The position numbers and the translations under genes are program-made. A DNA stretch of 64,000 nucleotides from Pseudomonas sp. MPC6 (GTDB taxonomy: Bacteria; Pseudomonadota; Gammaproteobacteria; Pseudomonadales; Pseudomonadaceae): the NCBI RefSeq assembly GCF_006094435.1, contig NZ_CP034783.1:6165001-6229000 (forward strand), in the 5' to 3' direction. Positions within the stretch are counted from its first letter, which is position 1, and each line of letters starts with the position of its first letter. Of this stretch, positions 44,287-53,543 are shown piece by piece. The notes under the pieces were generated by a model that saw only the letters and a program-made list of their open reading frames with translations, made no database searches and was not told the DNA's origin.

Positions 44287-45681
44287 ATGGCACGTTTTTC
44301 CCATACCGTCGGCGCCCAGGTCTACTGCTTCGACGATCTGAAGGAAGTCATGGCCAAGGCCAGTCCGGCGCGCTCCGGGGACTTTCTGGCGGGTGTCGCG
44401 GCACTCAACGATGGCGAGCGGGTGGCCGCGCAGATGGCGCTGGCGAATATCCCGCTCGCCCACTTCCTGCAGGAAGTACTGATTCCCTACGAGTCCGATG
44501 AAGTCACCCGGCTGATCATCGACACTCACGATAAACAGGCGTTTGCGGCAGTCAGCCACCTCACGGTCGGCGGTTTTCGCGACTGGCTGCTCAGCGATGC
44601 CGCCGACGAACACAGCCTGCGCGCCCTCGCCCCCGGCCTGACTCCGGAAATGGCCGCCGCCGTGTCGAAAATCATGCGCGTGCAGGACCTGGTGCTGGTG
44701 GCGCAGAAAATCCGCGTGATCACCCACTTCCGCGGCACCCTGGGCTTGCGCGGCCGGTTATCCACGCGCCTGCAGCCGAACCACCCCACCGACGAGCCCG
44801 CCGGCATCGCCGCGAGCATTCTCGACGGCCTGTTGTACGGCAATGGCGATGCGATGATCGGCATCAACCCGGCCACCGACAGCATCAGCTCGATTTGCGC
44901 CATGCTGGAAATGCTCGATGCCATCATCCAGCGCTACGAGATTCCCACCCAAGCCTGCGTGCTGACCCACGTCACCACCTCGATTGAAGCCATCAATCGC
45001 GGTGTTCCACTGGACCTGGTGTTCCAGTCAATCGCCGGCACCGAAGCGGCCAACGCCAGTTTCGGCATCAACCTCAACGTCTTGCAGGAAGGCTACGACG
45101 CCGGCCTGAGCCTGAACCGCGGCACCCTGGGCCAGAATCTGATGTATTTCGAGACCGGCCAGGGCAGCGCCCTGTCGGCCAATGCGCACCACGGCATCGA
45201 TCAGCAGACCTGTGAGACGCGTGCCTACGCCGTGGCGCGACATTTCAAGCCATTCCTGGTGAACACCGTCGTCGGTTTCATCGGCCCGGAATACCTCTAC
45301 AACGGTAAACAAATCATCCGCGCCGGCCTCGAAGACCACTTCTGCGGCAAGCTTCTGGGCGTACCGATGGGCTGCGACATCTGCTACACCAACCACGCCG
45401 AAGCCGATCAGGATGACATGGACACCCTGCTGACCCTGTTGGGTGTGGCCGGGATCAACTTCATCATGGGCATCCCCGGTTCCGACGACATCATGCTCAA
45501 CTACCAGACCACTTCGTTCCACGATGCGCTCTACGCTCGCCAGACCCTGGGGCTGAAACCGGCGCCGGAGTTCGAACAATGGCTGGCGAAAATGGGCATC
45601 TTCACGCAGGCGGACGGCAAAATTCACTTCGGCGACAGCCTGCCGCCGGCCTTCCGTCAGGCCATGGCGCAACTGGGATGA
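44287..45681 (+). CDS. eutB: Ethanolamine ammonia-lyase large subunit
   Basis: 464 residues; GGAG precedes the ATG. The TIM-barrel sequence is full length for EutB. Features include [79 protein letters not shown] and [20 protein letters not shown]. With EutC it binds adenosylcobalamin and splits ethanolamine into acetaldehyde and ammonia. The stop overlaps the eutC start (ATGA). Confidence 0.98.
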   Translation: MARFSHTVGAQVYCFDDLKEVMAKASPARSGDFLAGVAALNDGERVAAQMALANIPLAHFLQEVLIPYESDEVTRLIIDTHDKQAFAAVSHLTVGGFRDWLLSDAADEHSLRALAPGLTPEMAAAVSKIMRVQDLVLVAQKIRVITHFRGTLGLRGRLSTRLQPNHPTDEPAGIAASILDGLLYGNGDAMIGINPATDSISSICAMLEMLDAIIQRYEIPTQACVLTHVTTSIEAINRGVPLDLVFQSIAGTEAANASFGINLNVLQEGYDAGLSLNRGTLGQNLMYFETGQGSALSANAHHGIDQQTCETRAYAVARHFKPFLVNTVVGFIGPEYLYNGKQIIRAGLEDHFCGKLLGVPMGCDICYTNHAEADQDDMDTLLTLLGVAGINFIMGIPGSDDIMLNYQTTSFHDALYARQTLGLKPAPEFEQWLAKMGIFTQADGKIHFGDSLPPAFRQAMAQLG

Positions 45682-46514
45682 GTGTTGTAATGGATAAACC
45701 ACCTGCTGATCAGCAAAACCCGTTGCTGGAGCTGCGCCGCCTGACGCCCGCGCGGATCGCCCTGGGCCGCACCGGCACCAGCATGCCCACCCATGCGCAG
45801 CTGGATTTCCAATACGCCCACGCCCAGGCCCGGGATGCGGTGCACTTGCCGTTCGACCATGCCGCGCTCGGTGCGCAACTGGCGGCGCGCGGACGGGAAA
45901 GCCTGTTGCTGCACAGCGCGGCAACGGACCGTAACAGTTACTTGCAGCGCCCCGACCTGGGGCGAAAACTGAGTGATGCATCGGCGCAGACCCTGCGCGA
46001 TCTCGCAGCGACCAATCCCGGCGGTGTCGATCTGGCCATCGTCGTCGCCGACGGCTTGTCGGCCCTGGCCGTTCATCGCCATACCGTGCCATTTCTGACC
46101 CGGATGGAACAACAGATCGAGGCTGAGGGCTGGTCTGTTTCACCTGTGGTGCTGGTTGAGCAAGGCCGCGTTGCCGTGGCCGACGAGATCGGCGAGTTGC
46201 TGGGCGCCAGGATGGTCGTCATCCTGATCGGTGAACGCCCTGGCCTCAGCTCGCCAGACAGCCTGGGGTTATATTTCACCTACAATCCAAAGATCGGCCT
46301 GACGGATGCTTATCGCAATTGCATCTCCAATGTGCGACTCGAAGGCCTGAGTTACGGCATGGCGGCCCATCGTTTGCTGTATCTGATGCGCGAAGCCTGT
46401 CGGCGGCAGTTATCGGGGGTCAATCTCAAGGACGAGGCCCAGGTTCAGACGCTGGAGTCGGACACTGGTGCAGATACAAAAGGTAATTTCCTACTCGACC
46501 CGCCGCATGCCTGA
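45678..46514 (+). CDS. eutC: Ethanolamine ammonia-lyase small subunit
   Basis: 278 residues from the ATG at 45678 overlapping the eutB stop; an ATG at 45690 is an alternative. EutC motifs: [90 protein letters not shown] and a cobalamin-region ending [18 protein letters not shown]. No eutA reactivase or shell-protein genes follow, so the enzyme works free in the cytoplasm. Confidence 0.97.
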   Translation: MSVVMDKPPADQQNPLLELRRLTPARIALGRTGTSMPTHAQLDFQYAHAQARDAVHLPFDHAALGAQLAARGRESLLLHSAATDRNSYLQRPDLGRKLSDASAQTLRDLAATNPGGVDLAIVVADGLSALAVHRHTVPFLTRMEQQIEAEGWSVSPVVLVEQGRVAVADEIGELLGARMVVILIGERPGLSSPDSLGLYFTYNPKIGLTDAYRNCISNVRLEGLSYGMAAHRLLYLMREACRRQLSGVNLKDEAQVQTLESDTGADTKGNFLLDPPHA

Positions 46515-46627
46515 ACCGTTTCCGCATTGCGTTTCCATTCCAGTTTCAGGCAGGATCGATGCACGGCCGCCAGGGGTTTCCCATCGCCGTCACGACGTAA
46601 GACAGCCACTTGAAGACGAGACCTACC

Positions 46628-47089
46628 ATGCGGATTATTCAAGCGACCCTCGAACACCTGGACCTGTTGACCCCATTATTCGTCAAATATCGCGAGTTTT
46701 ATGGCTCGTTGCCGTATCCGGACTCGTCCCGGGCGTTCCTCGAGAAACGCTTGCGTCGCAAGGAGTCGGTGATCTACCTGGCCCTGGCCGATGACGACAC
46801 CCAGCGAGGGATGGGGTTCTGTCAGTTGTACCCGAGCTTTTCTTCGCTTTCGCTCAAGCGCGTGTGGATTCTCAACGACATCTACGTCGCCGAAGATGCC
46901 CGCCGCCAGCTGGTGGCTGACAACCTGATCCGCACGGCGAAGAAAATGGCCAAGGAAACCAATGCCGTGCGCATGCGTGTATCCACCAGCAGCAACAACG
47001 AAGTGGCGCAGAAAACCTACGAATCCATAGGATTCAAGGAAGACACCGAGTTCAAGAACTATGTGTTGCCGATCAGCGACGAGCTCTGA
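46628..47089 (+). CDS. GNAT-family N-acetyltransferase
   Basis: 153 residues from the ATG at 46628 (MRIIQATLEHLDLLTPLFVK). The acetyl-CoA motif region is RVWILNDIYVAEDARRQLVA, where the usual Gly-rich R/Q-x-x-G-x-G/A loop is altered to DARRQLVADNL. The C-terminal SNNEVAQKTYESIGFKEDTE is the typical GNAT end. The substrate is unknown. It follows eutC by 113 bp. In P. aeruginosa a GNAT gene holds the same place, so the association with the eut genes is conserved, but no functional link is shown. Confidence 0.9.
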   Translation: MRIIQATLEHLDLLTPLFVKYREFYGSLPYPDSSRAFLEKRLRRKESVIYLALADDDTQRGMGFCQLYPSFSSLSLKRVWILNDIYVAEDARRQLVADNLIRTAKKMAKETNAVRMRVSTSSNNEVAQKTYESIGFKEDTEFKNYVLPISDEL

Positions 47090-47105
47090 TTCGCCTTACA
47101 TCTGC

Positions 47106-47189
47106 AGGAGCAAGCTTGCTCGCGATAGCCGTCTGGCTTGCGATACATGTGTTGAATGACACACCGTCATCGCGAGCAAGCTTGCTCCT
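47106..47189. repeat. REP-type inverted repeat, 21-bp perfect arms
   Basis: AGGAGCAAGCTTGCTCGCGA then T (47106-47126) is exactly complementary to 47169-47189. The T/A-rich tail (CAAAAAAAA in plus orientation) beyond the right arm could also help stop transcription. Confidence 0.88.
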
Positions 47190-47379
47190 ACAAAAAAAAC
47201 GCGCCAATCCCCGCTGTCCTGTGCGAAATCCCCCGCTACAAACTCGACGCGCTTTTCACCCTCCAGCCCGTATAATGCTGACCTTTCCGGCTTGTAAGAA
47301 AAACTACCCCCATCCGTAGGCTTTCGCGAAGTCATCCGCACAGGCCTGCCGAGTCGGGCCGACACCACAGGTGCCCTCC

Positions 47380-48036
47380 ATGGATTTCAACCCGCTCGAC
47401 CTTATCCTGCATCTCGATGTTTACCTCGACTTGCTGGTGAACAACTACGGGCCATGGATCTACGCCATCCTGTTTCTGGTGATCTTCTGCGAGACCGGCC
47501 TGGTGGTAATGCCCTTTTTGCCGGGCGATTCCCTGCTCTTCATCGCGGGCGCCGTCGCAGCCGGTGGCGGCATGGACCCGGTGCTGCTGGGCGGTTTGCT
47601 GATGCTGGCGGCGATCCTCGGCGACAGCACCAACTATGTGATCGGACGAACGGCGGGCGAAAAGCTCTTCAGTAACCCGAACTCGAAGATCTTCCGTCGC
47701 GATTACCTGCAACAAACCCATGATTTCTACGACAAGCACGGCGGCAAAACCGTGACCCTGGCGCGATTCCTGCCGATCATCCGCACCTTTGCCCCGTTCG
47801 TCGCCGGTGTGGCGAGAATGCCGTACCCGCGTTTCTTTGGCTTCAGCGTCCTCGGCACCATCCTGTGGGTCGGTGGCCTGGTTACGCTCGGGTACTTCTT
47901 CGGTAACGTACCCTTCATCAAGCAAAACCTGTCGTTGCTGGTGGTCGGCATCATCCTGCTGTCGCTGGTACCGATGATCATCGGCGTCGTCCGCAGCCGC
48001 TTCGGCAACGCCGCGTCCAAAGCCCACCCGCGCTGA
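47380..48036 (+). CDS. DedA-family membrane protein
   Basis: 218 residues from the ATG at 47380 (MDFNPLDLILHLDVYLDLLV); a GTG at 47371 would add three residues. It carries the SNARE-associated/DedA blocks: FCETGLVVMPFLPGDSLLFI, GDSTNYVIGRTAGEKLF and RFLPIIRTFAPFVAGVARMP, with the conserved arginines needed for proton-dependent activity. DedA proteins are lipid scramblases or flippases supporting undecaprenyl-phosphate or phosphatidylethanolamine traffic. It is followed 6 bp later by mtfA. A DedA domain also forms the N-terminal half of the fusion at 24240. Confidence 0.93.
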   Translation: MDFNPLDLILHLDVYLDLLVNNYGPWIYAILFLVIFCETGLVVMPFLPGDSLLFIAGAVAAGGGMDPVLLGGLLMLAAILGDSTNYVIGRTAGEKLFSNPNSKIFRRDYLQQTHDFYDKHGGKTVTLARFLPIIRTFAPFVAGVARMPYPRFFGFSVLGTILWVGGLVTLGYFFGNVPFIKQNLSLLVVGIILLSLVPMIIGVVRSRFGNAASKAHPR

Positions 48037-48042
48037 TCCGGC

Positions 48043-48855
48043 ATGTGGTCGCTTAGCGCCTGGCGTCGCCGGCGCATACTGGGCAAGCACCCGATTGCCG
48101 ACGACATGTGGCAGCGGGTGCGCCATCACCTGAGTTTCCTCGATGGCATCAGCGCCGCCGAAGACCAATGGCTGCGCGAAGCCTGCGTGCTGTTTCTCGA
48201 CGACAAACACCTGACCGCCCTGCCCGGTGTCGAACTTCACCAGGAGCAACGCCTGCTGCTTGCCGCCCAGGCGCAACTGCCGCTGCTGCATCTGGGTGAT
48301 CTGAACTGGTATCAGGGATTCCACGAAATCGTTCTGTACCCCGACGACTTCCTCAGCCCCCAACGCCATCGTGACGCCAGCGGCGTCGAGCACGAGTGGG
48401 ATGGCGAGCACAGCGGCGAGGCCTGGCAACAAGGCCCGATCATCCTCGCCTGGCCCGGCGTGATGGCCAGCGGCGGCTGGGAAGGCTACAACCTGGTGAT
48501 CCACGAACTCGCGCACAAACTCGACATGCTCAACGGCGACGCCAACGGCCTGCCGCCGCTGCACGCGGACATGCGAGTCAGCGACTGGGCCAAGGTCATG
48601 CAAGAGGCCTACGACGACCTCGACCGCCAACTGGAGCGCAATCCCGACGCCGAAACCGCCATCGACCCGTACGCAGCGGAAAACGCCGCCGAGTTTTTCG
48701 CGGTCACCAGCGAATACTTCTTCAGCGCCCCGGATTTGCTGCACGAGGCGTATCCTGAGGTCTATCAGCAGCTGAAGCTGTTTTACCGGCAGGACCCACT
48801 GGCCCGGTTGCGGCAACTTCTGGCCGAAGACCCGGTCTATCAGGCACACGACTAA
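48043..48855 (+). CDS. mtfA: MtfA zinc peptidase (Mlc titration factor)
   Basis: 270 residues. The zinc motif HELAH (His154, Glu155, His158) sits in GWEGYNLVIHELAHKLDMLN, with the downstream glutamate in AAENAAEFFAVTSEYFF. In E. coli MtfA binds the glucose repressor Mlc and is a cryptic zinc aminopeptidase. Pseudomonads lack the classical PTS-Mlc circuit, so the partner here is probably something else. The start lies 6 bp behind dedA, giving a dedA-mtfA pair. Confidence 0.92.
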   Translation: MWSLSAWRRRRILGKHPIADDMWQRVRHHLSFLDGISAAEDQWLREACVLFLDDKHLTALPGVELHQEQRLLLAAQAQLPLLHLGDLNWYQGFHEIVLYPDDFLSPQRHRDASGVEHEWDGEHSGEAWQQGPIILAWPGVMASGGWEGYNLVIHELAHKLDMLNGDANGLPPLHADMRVSDWAKVMQEAYDDLDRQLERNPDAETAIDPYAAENAAEFFAVTSEYFFSAPDLLHEAYPEVYQQLKLFYRQDPLARLRQLLAEDPVYQAHD

Positions 48856-48968
48856 GGTCTACACGACCTCTGGTCCATAGCAACGGTGGCGGAATATGCC
48901 TATAATCGCCGCCACTTTTTGGTCAATCCGGCCAAGTGTTTTTGGTCAACTAACGGGGGCACCGCCCA

Positions 48969-49496
48969 ATGAGCTACAGCAAGATTCCGGCTGGCAAAGA
49001 CCTGCCGAACGACATCTACGTCGCGATCGAGATCCCGGCCAACCACGCGCCGATCAAATACGAAATCGACAAAGACAGCGATTGCCTGTTCGTTGACCGT
49101 TTCATGGCCACCCCGATGTTCTACCCGGCCAACTACGGTTTCATCCCGAACACCCTGGCCGACGACGGTGACCCCCTCGACGTGCTGGTCGTGACCCCGT
49201 ACCCGGTTGCTCCAGGCTCGGTCATCCGCGCTCGTCCGGTCGGCATCCTGCACATGACCGACGACGGCGGCGGCGATGCCAAAGTCATCGCAGTCCCACA
49301 CGACAAGCTGTCCCAGCTGTACGTCGACGTGAAGGAATACACCGATCTGCCGCCGCTGCTGCTGGAACAGATCAAGCACTTCTTCGAGAACTACAAAGAC
49401 CTCGAAAAAGGCAAATGGGTGAAGATCGAAGGCTGGGGCGACGCAGAAGCCGCTCGCACCGAGATCATGAAGTCGGTTGCCGCCTACAAAGGCTAA
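48969..49496 (+). CDS. ppa: Inorganic pyrophosphatase
   Basis: 175 residues, [20 protein letters not shown]. The family I signature [10 protein letters not shown] (three Asp metal ligands) and the substrate lysines in [16 protein letters not shown] are intact, as are GWGDAEAA and the final [11 protein letters not shown]. It hydrolyses pyrophosphate to drive biosynthesis. It is monocistronic, with a Rho-independent terminator 35 bp after the stop. Confidence 0.98.
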   Translation: MSYSKIPAGKDLPNDIYVAIEIPANHAPIKYEIDKDSDCLFVDRFMATPMFYPANYGFIPNTLADDGDPLDVLVVTPYPVAPGSVIRARPVGILHMTDDGGGDAKVIAVPHDKLSQLYVDVKEYTDLPPLLLEQIKHFFENYKDLEKGKWVKIEGWGDAEAARTEIMKSVAAYKG

Positions 49497-49530
49497 AGCC
49501 AGCTGTCAGCGTTTGTCTGCAAGCTGCAAG

Positions 49531-49557
49531 AAAACCCCGGTTGATCCGGGGTTTTTT
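49531..49557 (+). terminator. Rho-independent terminator of ppa
   Basis: AACCCCGG-TTGAT-CCGGGGTT followed by a run of T (49552-49557). Confidence 0.95.
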
Positions 49558-49724
49558 GTGGGCGCCTGAAAAACCTTCTTTAAACACGCCGTATAGGAGT
49601 CTGTGAACATGAGTTTTGTTGTTTAATTTCCCCCAAACGCGTCTTACATCCGGTCGAAATTTCCCTCGTAAATTGAACAGTTCGTTTATTCAAAGCCCCA
49701 CCCGGCGCCAGTAGACTCGCTTTC

Positions 49725-50471
49725 ATGAAAAAGAACACTAGCGGTCCACGGTTTAAAGCGCTCCTCGAAGCGGCGAACATTACGACAACAGGATTCGCCG
49801 AATTCCTGGATACGGCGCCGCAAAACGTCCACAACTGGTACACCCGCGGTGTGCCCGCCCACTGCATGGAAGAAGTCGCCAGAAAACTGTCCGTGAACAG
49901 TCAGTGGCTGAAAACCAGCGAAGGCCCGAAAGACCCCAAGGAACTGCGTCTGCTCGACGAGTCCGGCAACACCTTCGACGCCCAGGCGATCCGCGGCACC
50001 TACCGGGTCATCGAACCGACCGATGTCGAGCTGCCTTTCTACAAAGAAACAACCATCACGCCCGGCACCCACAAAACCCAGGTCGTGAAGGACCCCAGCC
50101 AATCCATCCGCCTGCCTCGCGTCGATCTCGACTCCCTGGAAATCAACCACGCCGACGCCATCTGCGCGCGCATGATCGGCAACAGCATGGCCGAAAAGAT
50201 TGAAGACGGCTCTCTCCTCGCCATCGACCGCGGGCTCACGCAAATTATCGATGGCGAGATCTACGCCATCGAGCACGACGGCATGTTGCGAATCAAATAT
50301 CTGCATCGGATCCCGGGCAACGCATTACGCATGCGCAGCCACAACAGCGCCGAATACCCGGATGAAATCTTCAGGGCTTCGCAAATCGAAGAGCAAAACA
50401 TCAGGGTATTGGGCTGGGTCTTCTGGTGGTCGACCCTTAACAAACGCAGGCCGCCGGTGCCGTTCTTATAG
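49725..50471 (+). CDS. XRE-S24 family repressor (LexA/PrtR-like)
   Basis: 248 residues. The N-terminal helix-turn-helix spans about residues 5-60 (FKALLEAANITTTGFAEFLD and APQNVHNWYTRGVP). The C-terminal S24 peptidase fold has Ser154 (MIGNSMAEKIEDG) and Lys191 (MLRIKYL), 37 residues apart as in LexA. The place where PrtR-type repressors have the Ala-Gly scissile bond reads TITPGTHK (Pro113-Gly114), so self-cleavage may be lost. Such repressors control pyocins/tailocins or prophages, but no phage genes follow here. The upstream DNA is AT-rich, and the gene appears to be an orphan. Confidence 0.88.
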   Translation: MKKNTSGPRFKALLEAANITTTGFAEFLDTAPQNVHNWYTRGVPAHCMEEVARKLSVNSQWLKTSEGPKDPKELRLLDESGNTFDAQAIRGTYRVIEPTDVELPFYKETTITPGTHKTQVVKDPSQSIRLPRVDLDSLEINHADAICARMIGNSMAEKIEDGSLLAIDRGLTQIIDGEIYAIEHDGMLRIKYLHRIPGNALRMRSHNSAEYPDEIFRASQIEEQNIRVLGWVFWWSTLNKRRPPVPFL

Positions 50472-50799
50472 CTTTTTTCATGGGCAAGCCACCCTCAAGG
50501 ACAGCACAACCTTGTAGGAGCGGAGCTTGCCCGCGAAGGCGATGGAACAGTCACCATCGAAGCTGTGATTGCATTCAGCCCAAAGCAACCAGTGCTCTAT
50601 TGCGCACACCACACTGGGAATTTCCCAAAAAAATCAGTATGCTGCGCCCCACATTTGCGCATCGACCCTTCCCAAGGCTCAGATCGCACCGACCCGGCAG
50701 ATCACTTTCTCGCCGAGTCCCACAGCCGGACGCAAGATCCGGGTGTACGTTTTGAAGGCTGTTGCGGTTTACCAAAAATAAACCAAGCCAGTCCCCGAG

Positions 50800-50823
50800 A
50801 AGCCGGCCACAAGCCGGCTTTTT
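50800..50823 (+). terminator. Rho-independent terminator in gene-poor region
   Basis: AAGCCGGC-CACAA-GCCGGCTTTTT: an 8-bp stem and a T-run. It lies 330 bp after the repressor stop; the transcript it ends could be the repressor mRNA with a long 3' end or a separate small RNA. Confidence 0.82.
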
Positions 50824-50925
50824 AATGTCCGGAAAAAAGACGTTATCAGAGGTATTTCTTTTATGCCCCTCACCATGCACCCTGCCGACAAAGACTCAAG
50901 ACAGCATTCAATGGCCGAGGGCTAG

Positions 50926-51033
50926 TATGGCAAAGTGGAAGACGCGCTCGTAACGACGGTTAAAGACCGGCTCGTAGCGCCTCAGCGAGTCAAAGTAAGT
51001 CTGGACGAGCTAGACACATTTAACGACGAATGA
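50926..51033 (+). pseudogene. Possible gene remnant (33-36 codons)
   Basis: Frame reads YGKVEDALVTTVKDRLVAPQ and on to VKVSLDELDTFNDE, then a stop. It is preceded in frame by ATG GCC GAG GGC TAG, so the start is cut off by one stop codon; a GTG at 50935 could start a 32-residue peptide but has no ribosome site. The composition is protein-like, with a plausible helix. I cannot name a family. Given the adjacent phage/tailocin-type repressor it might be the stub of a phage gene; this is speculation. Confidence 0.3.
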
Positions 51034-51103
51034 TCATGCGTTAATTGGGGCAGCAAGCCTCAGCCTGATTCACTTCTCCGACAGCATGCTGGAAAATCTC
51101 TTC

Positions 51104-51919
51104 TCACGGATAACTAAACCCCTTAACCAACGTCAACTCCCCCACCGCTCGCATTGGCACCAGAAACGTCTCCATCTTTTCGTCAGACGTCCCTTCCTCC
51201 GTAATCACCGTCACTTGCGCCGTGGTCAGTGCCTGAACCGCCTCCTCTTGCCCCGACTCATCACTCCGATACCCGCCCCCAAAGTAATTCACATACACCA
51301 GATACTGCCCCTTGATCGGTGCCGGCATGGCGAAGATCTCCGGGCCGTAGCCTGTCGTCACATCGACATCGAGCGCCGCACCATTGGGAACTGCGCGATC
51401 GCCGTACCAGATGTGCGCGCCATCCGGGGTTATCAGGTGCAGGTCCAGATCCGTGCCATCGCTGTCCCATGCCAGCAACACCCGCAACTTGGCCGGTGTA
51501 GCACCGCCACTGGTGTTGAGGAACTGCGTGCGGTGGCGTTGCTGGCCATCGGGGCTGCGCACTTCGACGCTGTTGCTGCCGTTGGGGAATGAGAACGGCC
51601 GATCAAAACGGCCAGCGGGGTCGATCTTCAGCGGCATGCTGACGCCATTGATGATCAGCCGGCCGGGTTCATCGGTCTTGGGCGTAGCTTTGATCTGACC
51701 AGTGATGCGTGCGGTGTTGGCTTGCCCGACCGGGGTGTTCACCGAGGACGCGGGGTAGTTGATGACCTGGGGGAAGGTTTCGCCTTCACCTTCGGGGGCA
51801 CCGGTACGCCAGCCGCCCATTGGCGTGTCGAGTTTGACGGCGGCGTCGGCGGCCATCGTCATCGGCAATACGCAACAGGCGTAAAGGAACAGCAAGCCCT
51901 GTGGATAACGGAGTTTCAT
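51104..51919 (-). CDS. YfaP-like DUF2135 exported protein (second paralogue)
   Basis: 271 residues. The signal peptide is MKLRYPQGLLFLYACCVLPM ending TMAA. DUF2135 features: PFSFPNGSNSVEVRSPDGQQ, LRVLLAWDSDGTDLDLHLIT then PDGAHIWYG, and GQYLVYVNYFGGGY. The calcium-site-like D-x-D-x-D stretch (DSDGTDLDLH) suggests a C2/CARDB-like beta domain in the periplasm. It is the last gene of the yfa operon, 3 bp after yfaQ. Its sequence is clearly related to the first-gene product encoded at 60489-61280, so the operon has a YfaP at each end. Confidence 0.9.
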   Translation of the reverse strand: MKLRYPQGLLFLYACCVLPMTMAADAAVKLDTPMGGWRTGAPEGEGETFPQVINYPASSVNTPVGQANTARITGQIKATPKTDEPGRLIINGVSMPLKIDPAGRFDRPFSFPNGSNSVEVRSPDGQQRHRTQFLNTSGGATPAKLRVLLAWDSDGTDLDLHLITPDGAHIWYGDRAVPNGAALDVDVTTGYGPEIFAMPAPIKGQYLVYVNYFGGGYRSDESGQEEAVQALTTAQVTVITEEGTSDEKMETFLVPMRAVGELTLVKGFSYP

Positions 51920-51922
51920 GGT

Positions 51923-53542
51923 CTATTCCAGCAAGAGGTGGCGGGCGAGCCCTTCGATGTAGGTTTCATCCTGGCCGTTGGGGTGTGCTTCGAAGGCCAG
52001 GTGCAGGTATTCGTGGGTCAGGTCGAGACGGTCTTGCAGCGACAGCACGCCGCGCACATAGATGCGCTGGCGTTCGCGGTCGACGTAGGGGCGGCCGAAG
52101 GTCAGGCGGCAGACGGCGAAGGTGTTGACTTCGTTGTAGCCGGTTTCGCTTGCCAGGCGTTGGCGCCAGCCGCGGCGCTGTTGTTGTAGCCAGTTTTGGG
52201 CGGCTGGGAGTGCTTCGCAGGAGGCCACGGGATTGTCCCAGCGACTGAGGCTGGCGCGTGGATAGGCGTGCAGCAGAATGGCGTCGTAGCGTTGGCCGGC
52301 GCTGGCTTGTTCGACGGCTTGTTGCCAGGAGAGCTGGTCCGGACCGGGTTGGTCGGAGTGGTAGGTGACGGCGCTGCCGGCGAGGACCAGGTCGCTGGTC
52401 CAGGCGGCGATGTTGCGCGACTCGGTGGTGGCCGGTCGTGGGGCGACACGCTGACGATTGCTGCTGTCGTCGATGCGCAGGCAGTCGCCGTTGCGGCTGG
52501 CGTTTTGCAGGAGATAGGTGCGGATGGCGACGGCCAGGGCTTTGGAGGCTTCGGCGGGTTCGGCCCTGGCTTCGCGCTGCAGGACGCGGGCGACGTATTC
52601 TTCACGGTCCAGGCGCGCGACCAGCTTGTCCTTGAGCAGAAAGAGTTCGCCGTCGCTGTGGATATCGAGTTGGTTGCCGTTGGCGAATTCGACCCGGTAG
52701 TCGCCCTGCATGGGCCCGGATTCAACCACCCGATCCCCGGCGAGAACGCGTCCGATCGGATAGCGGGAAAACAGCCCGACTTCGACGCAACGCCCCGCGT
52801 CTGCTGGCCACTCAACAGGCAGCACCGAAGACAGTGCTTCGCCGTAATCGCGCAACACCCTCTGACTGGTTCCTCGGCCACCGGCCCATATCGGCGTTCC
52901 ATCCGCCAACCACCCGGCAAACCCACCCTGGCGCGACCCAGGATCCTGATCGTCCAGCCAACTCCAGGTTTTCACTCGCAATCGGCCGCCAAGCTCGCCC
53001 ACGACATTGCCGTCGGCGGCGTGCAAAACCACATCGAGTAGCACCCGCCGTGCCTGATCCTGCGCTGGCATCATGCTCAGCGCCTGCAATAACTCAGTCA
53101 CTGAAACCCGAGTGGCAGGCTGCAACGACGGCAAGTTCAGCAACCACTCCGGCGCCTGGCGCGCCTGCCAGTACTGGCGCCACTCAACGCCAGTAATGCG
53201 CAAACGCTCAGGGTCAAAATACAACCCGCAGGACTTTACCAGCGCTTGATCACGCTCGATCTTGCCACCCGCCGCGCAGCAATAAACTTCCTCTGTCGAC
53301 TGCCCGCGACATTCATAAGCCGGTTCACGCGCGCCGGTGTCCACCAGCCAGCCATAAACAAACAACTTCCATACACTGCCCAGCGGAGTCTCCAGCCCGG
53401 AAGGCAATGTTTCCCGGGAGATCAACCGGGTCTGGTTCAAGGACAGCAATTGCCCCTTGAAGCCCAGGCGCAGCGACTCATCCTGTGCAGTGGCCAGCGC
53501 AGGGATCAAGCACAGCAGCAACCAGACCATGGACCGGGCCAT
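51923..53542 (-). CDS. yfaQ: YfaQ-like DUF2300 exported protein
   Basis: 539 residues from the ATG at 53542 (MARSMVWLLLCLIPALATAQ), with a signal peptide ending ATAQ. The sequence follows YfaQ: VYCCAAGGKIERDQALVKSC, a central segment, and REEYVARVLQREARAEPAEA with AIRTYLLQNA, which recalls the SpoIID/LytB lytic-transglycosylase motif. The C-terminal LTHEYLHLAFEAHPNGQDET then YIEGLARHLL has an HExxH-like pattern (HEYLH) followed by E. Those residues suggest a metal site, untested. It sits one base after the yfaS stop and presumably works with YfaS in the periplasm. Confidence 0.88.
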   Translation of the reverse strand: MARSMVWLLLCLIPALATAQDESLRLGFKGQLLSLNQTRLISRETLPSGLETPLGSVWKLFVYGWLVDTGAREPAYECRGQSTEEVYCCAAGGKIERDQALVKSCGLYFDPERLRITGVEWRQYWQARQAPEWLLNLPSLQPATRVSVTELLQALSMMPAQDQARRVLLDVVLHAADGNVVGELGGRLRVKTWSWLDDQDPGSRQGGFAGWLADGTPIWAGGRGTSQRVLRDYGEALSSVLPVEWPADAGRCVEVGLFSRYPIGRVLAGDRVVESGPMQGDYRVEFANGNQLDIHSDGELFLLKDKLVARLDREEYVARVLQREARAEPAEASKALAVAIRTYLLQNASRNGDCLRIDDSSNRQRVAPRPATTESRNIAAWTSDLVLAGSAVTYHSDQPGPDQLSWQQAVEQASAGQRYDAILLHAYPRASLSRWDNPVASCEALPAAQNWLQQQRRGWRQRLASETGYNEVNTFAVCRLTFGRPYVDRERQRIYVRGVLSLQDRLDLTHEYLHLAFEAHPNGQDETYIEGLARHLLLE

Positions 53543-53543
53543 G

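Larger units (their letters stand above)
50472..51103. other. Gene-poor 0.63-kb region after the S24 repressor
   Basis: No convincing gene. It holds one solo TGTAGGAGC-type repeat (50514-50541), a terminator-like hairpin (50800-50823) with no coding sequence just before it, and a short open stretch read as a possible gene remnant (50926-51033). The segment from about 50,640 to the terminator could encode a small RNA, but no clear promoter was found. Confidence 0.6.

Noticed and set aside
50640..50830. tRNA-like gene suggested by the TATGCTGCG sequence and a downstream terminator
   Set aside because: No cloverleaf with acceptor and T-arm could be drawn.
49725..51103. Intact prophage or tailocin beside the S24 repressor
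   Set aside because: No structural, lysis or integrase genes follow; ppa and the yfa operon flank directly.
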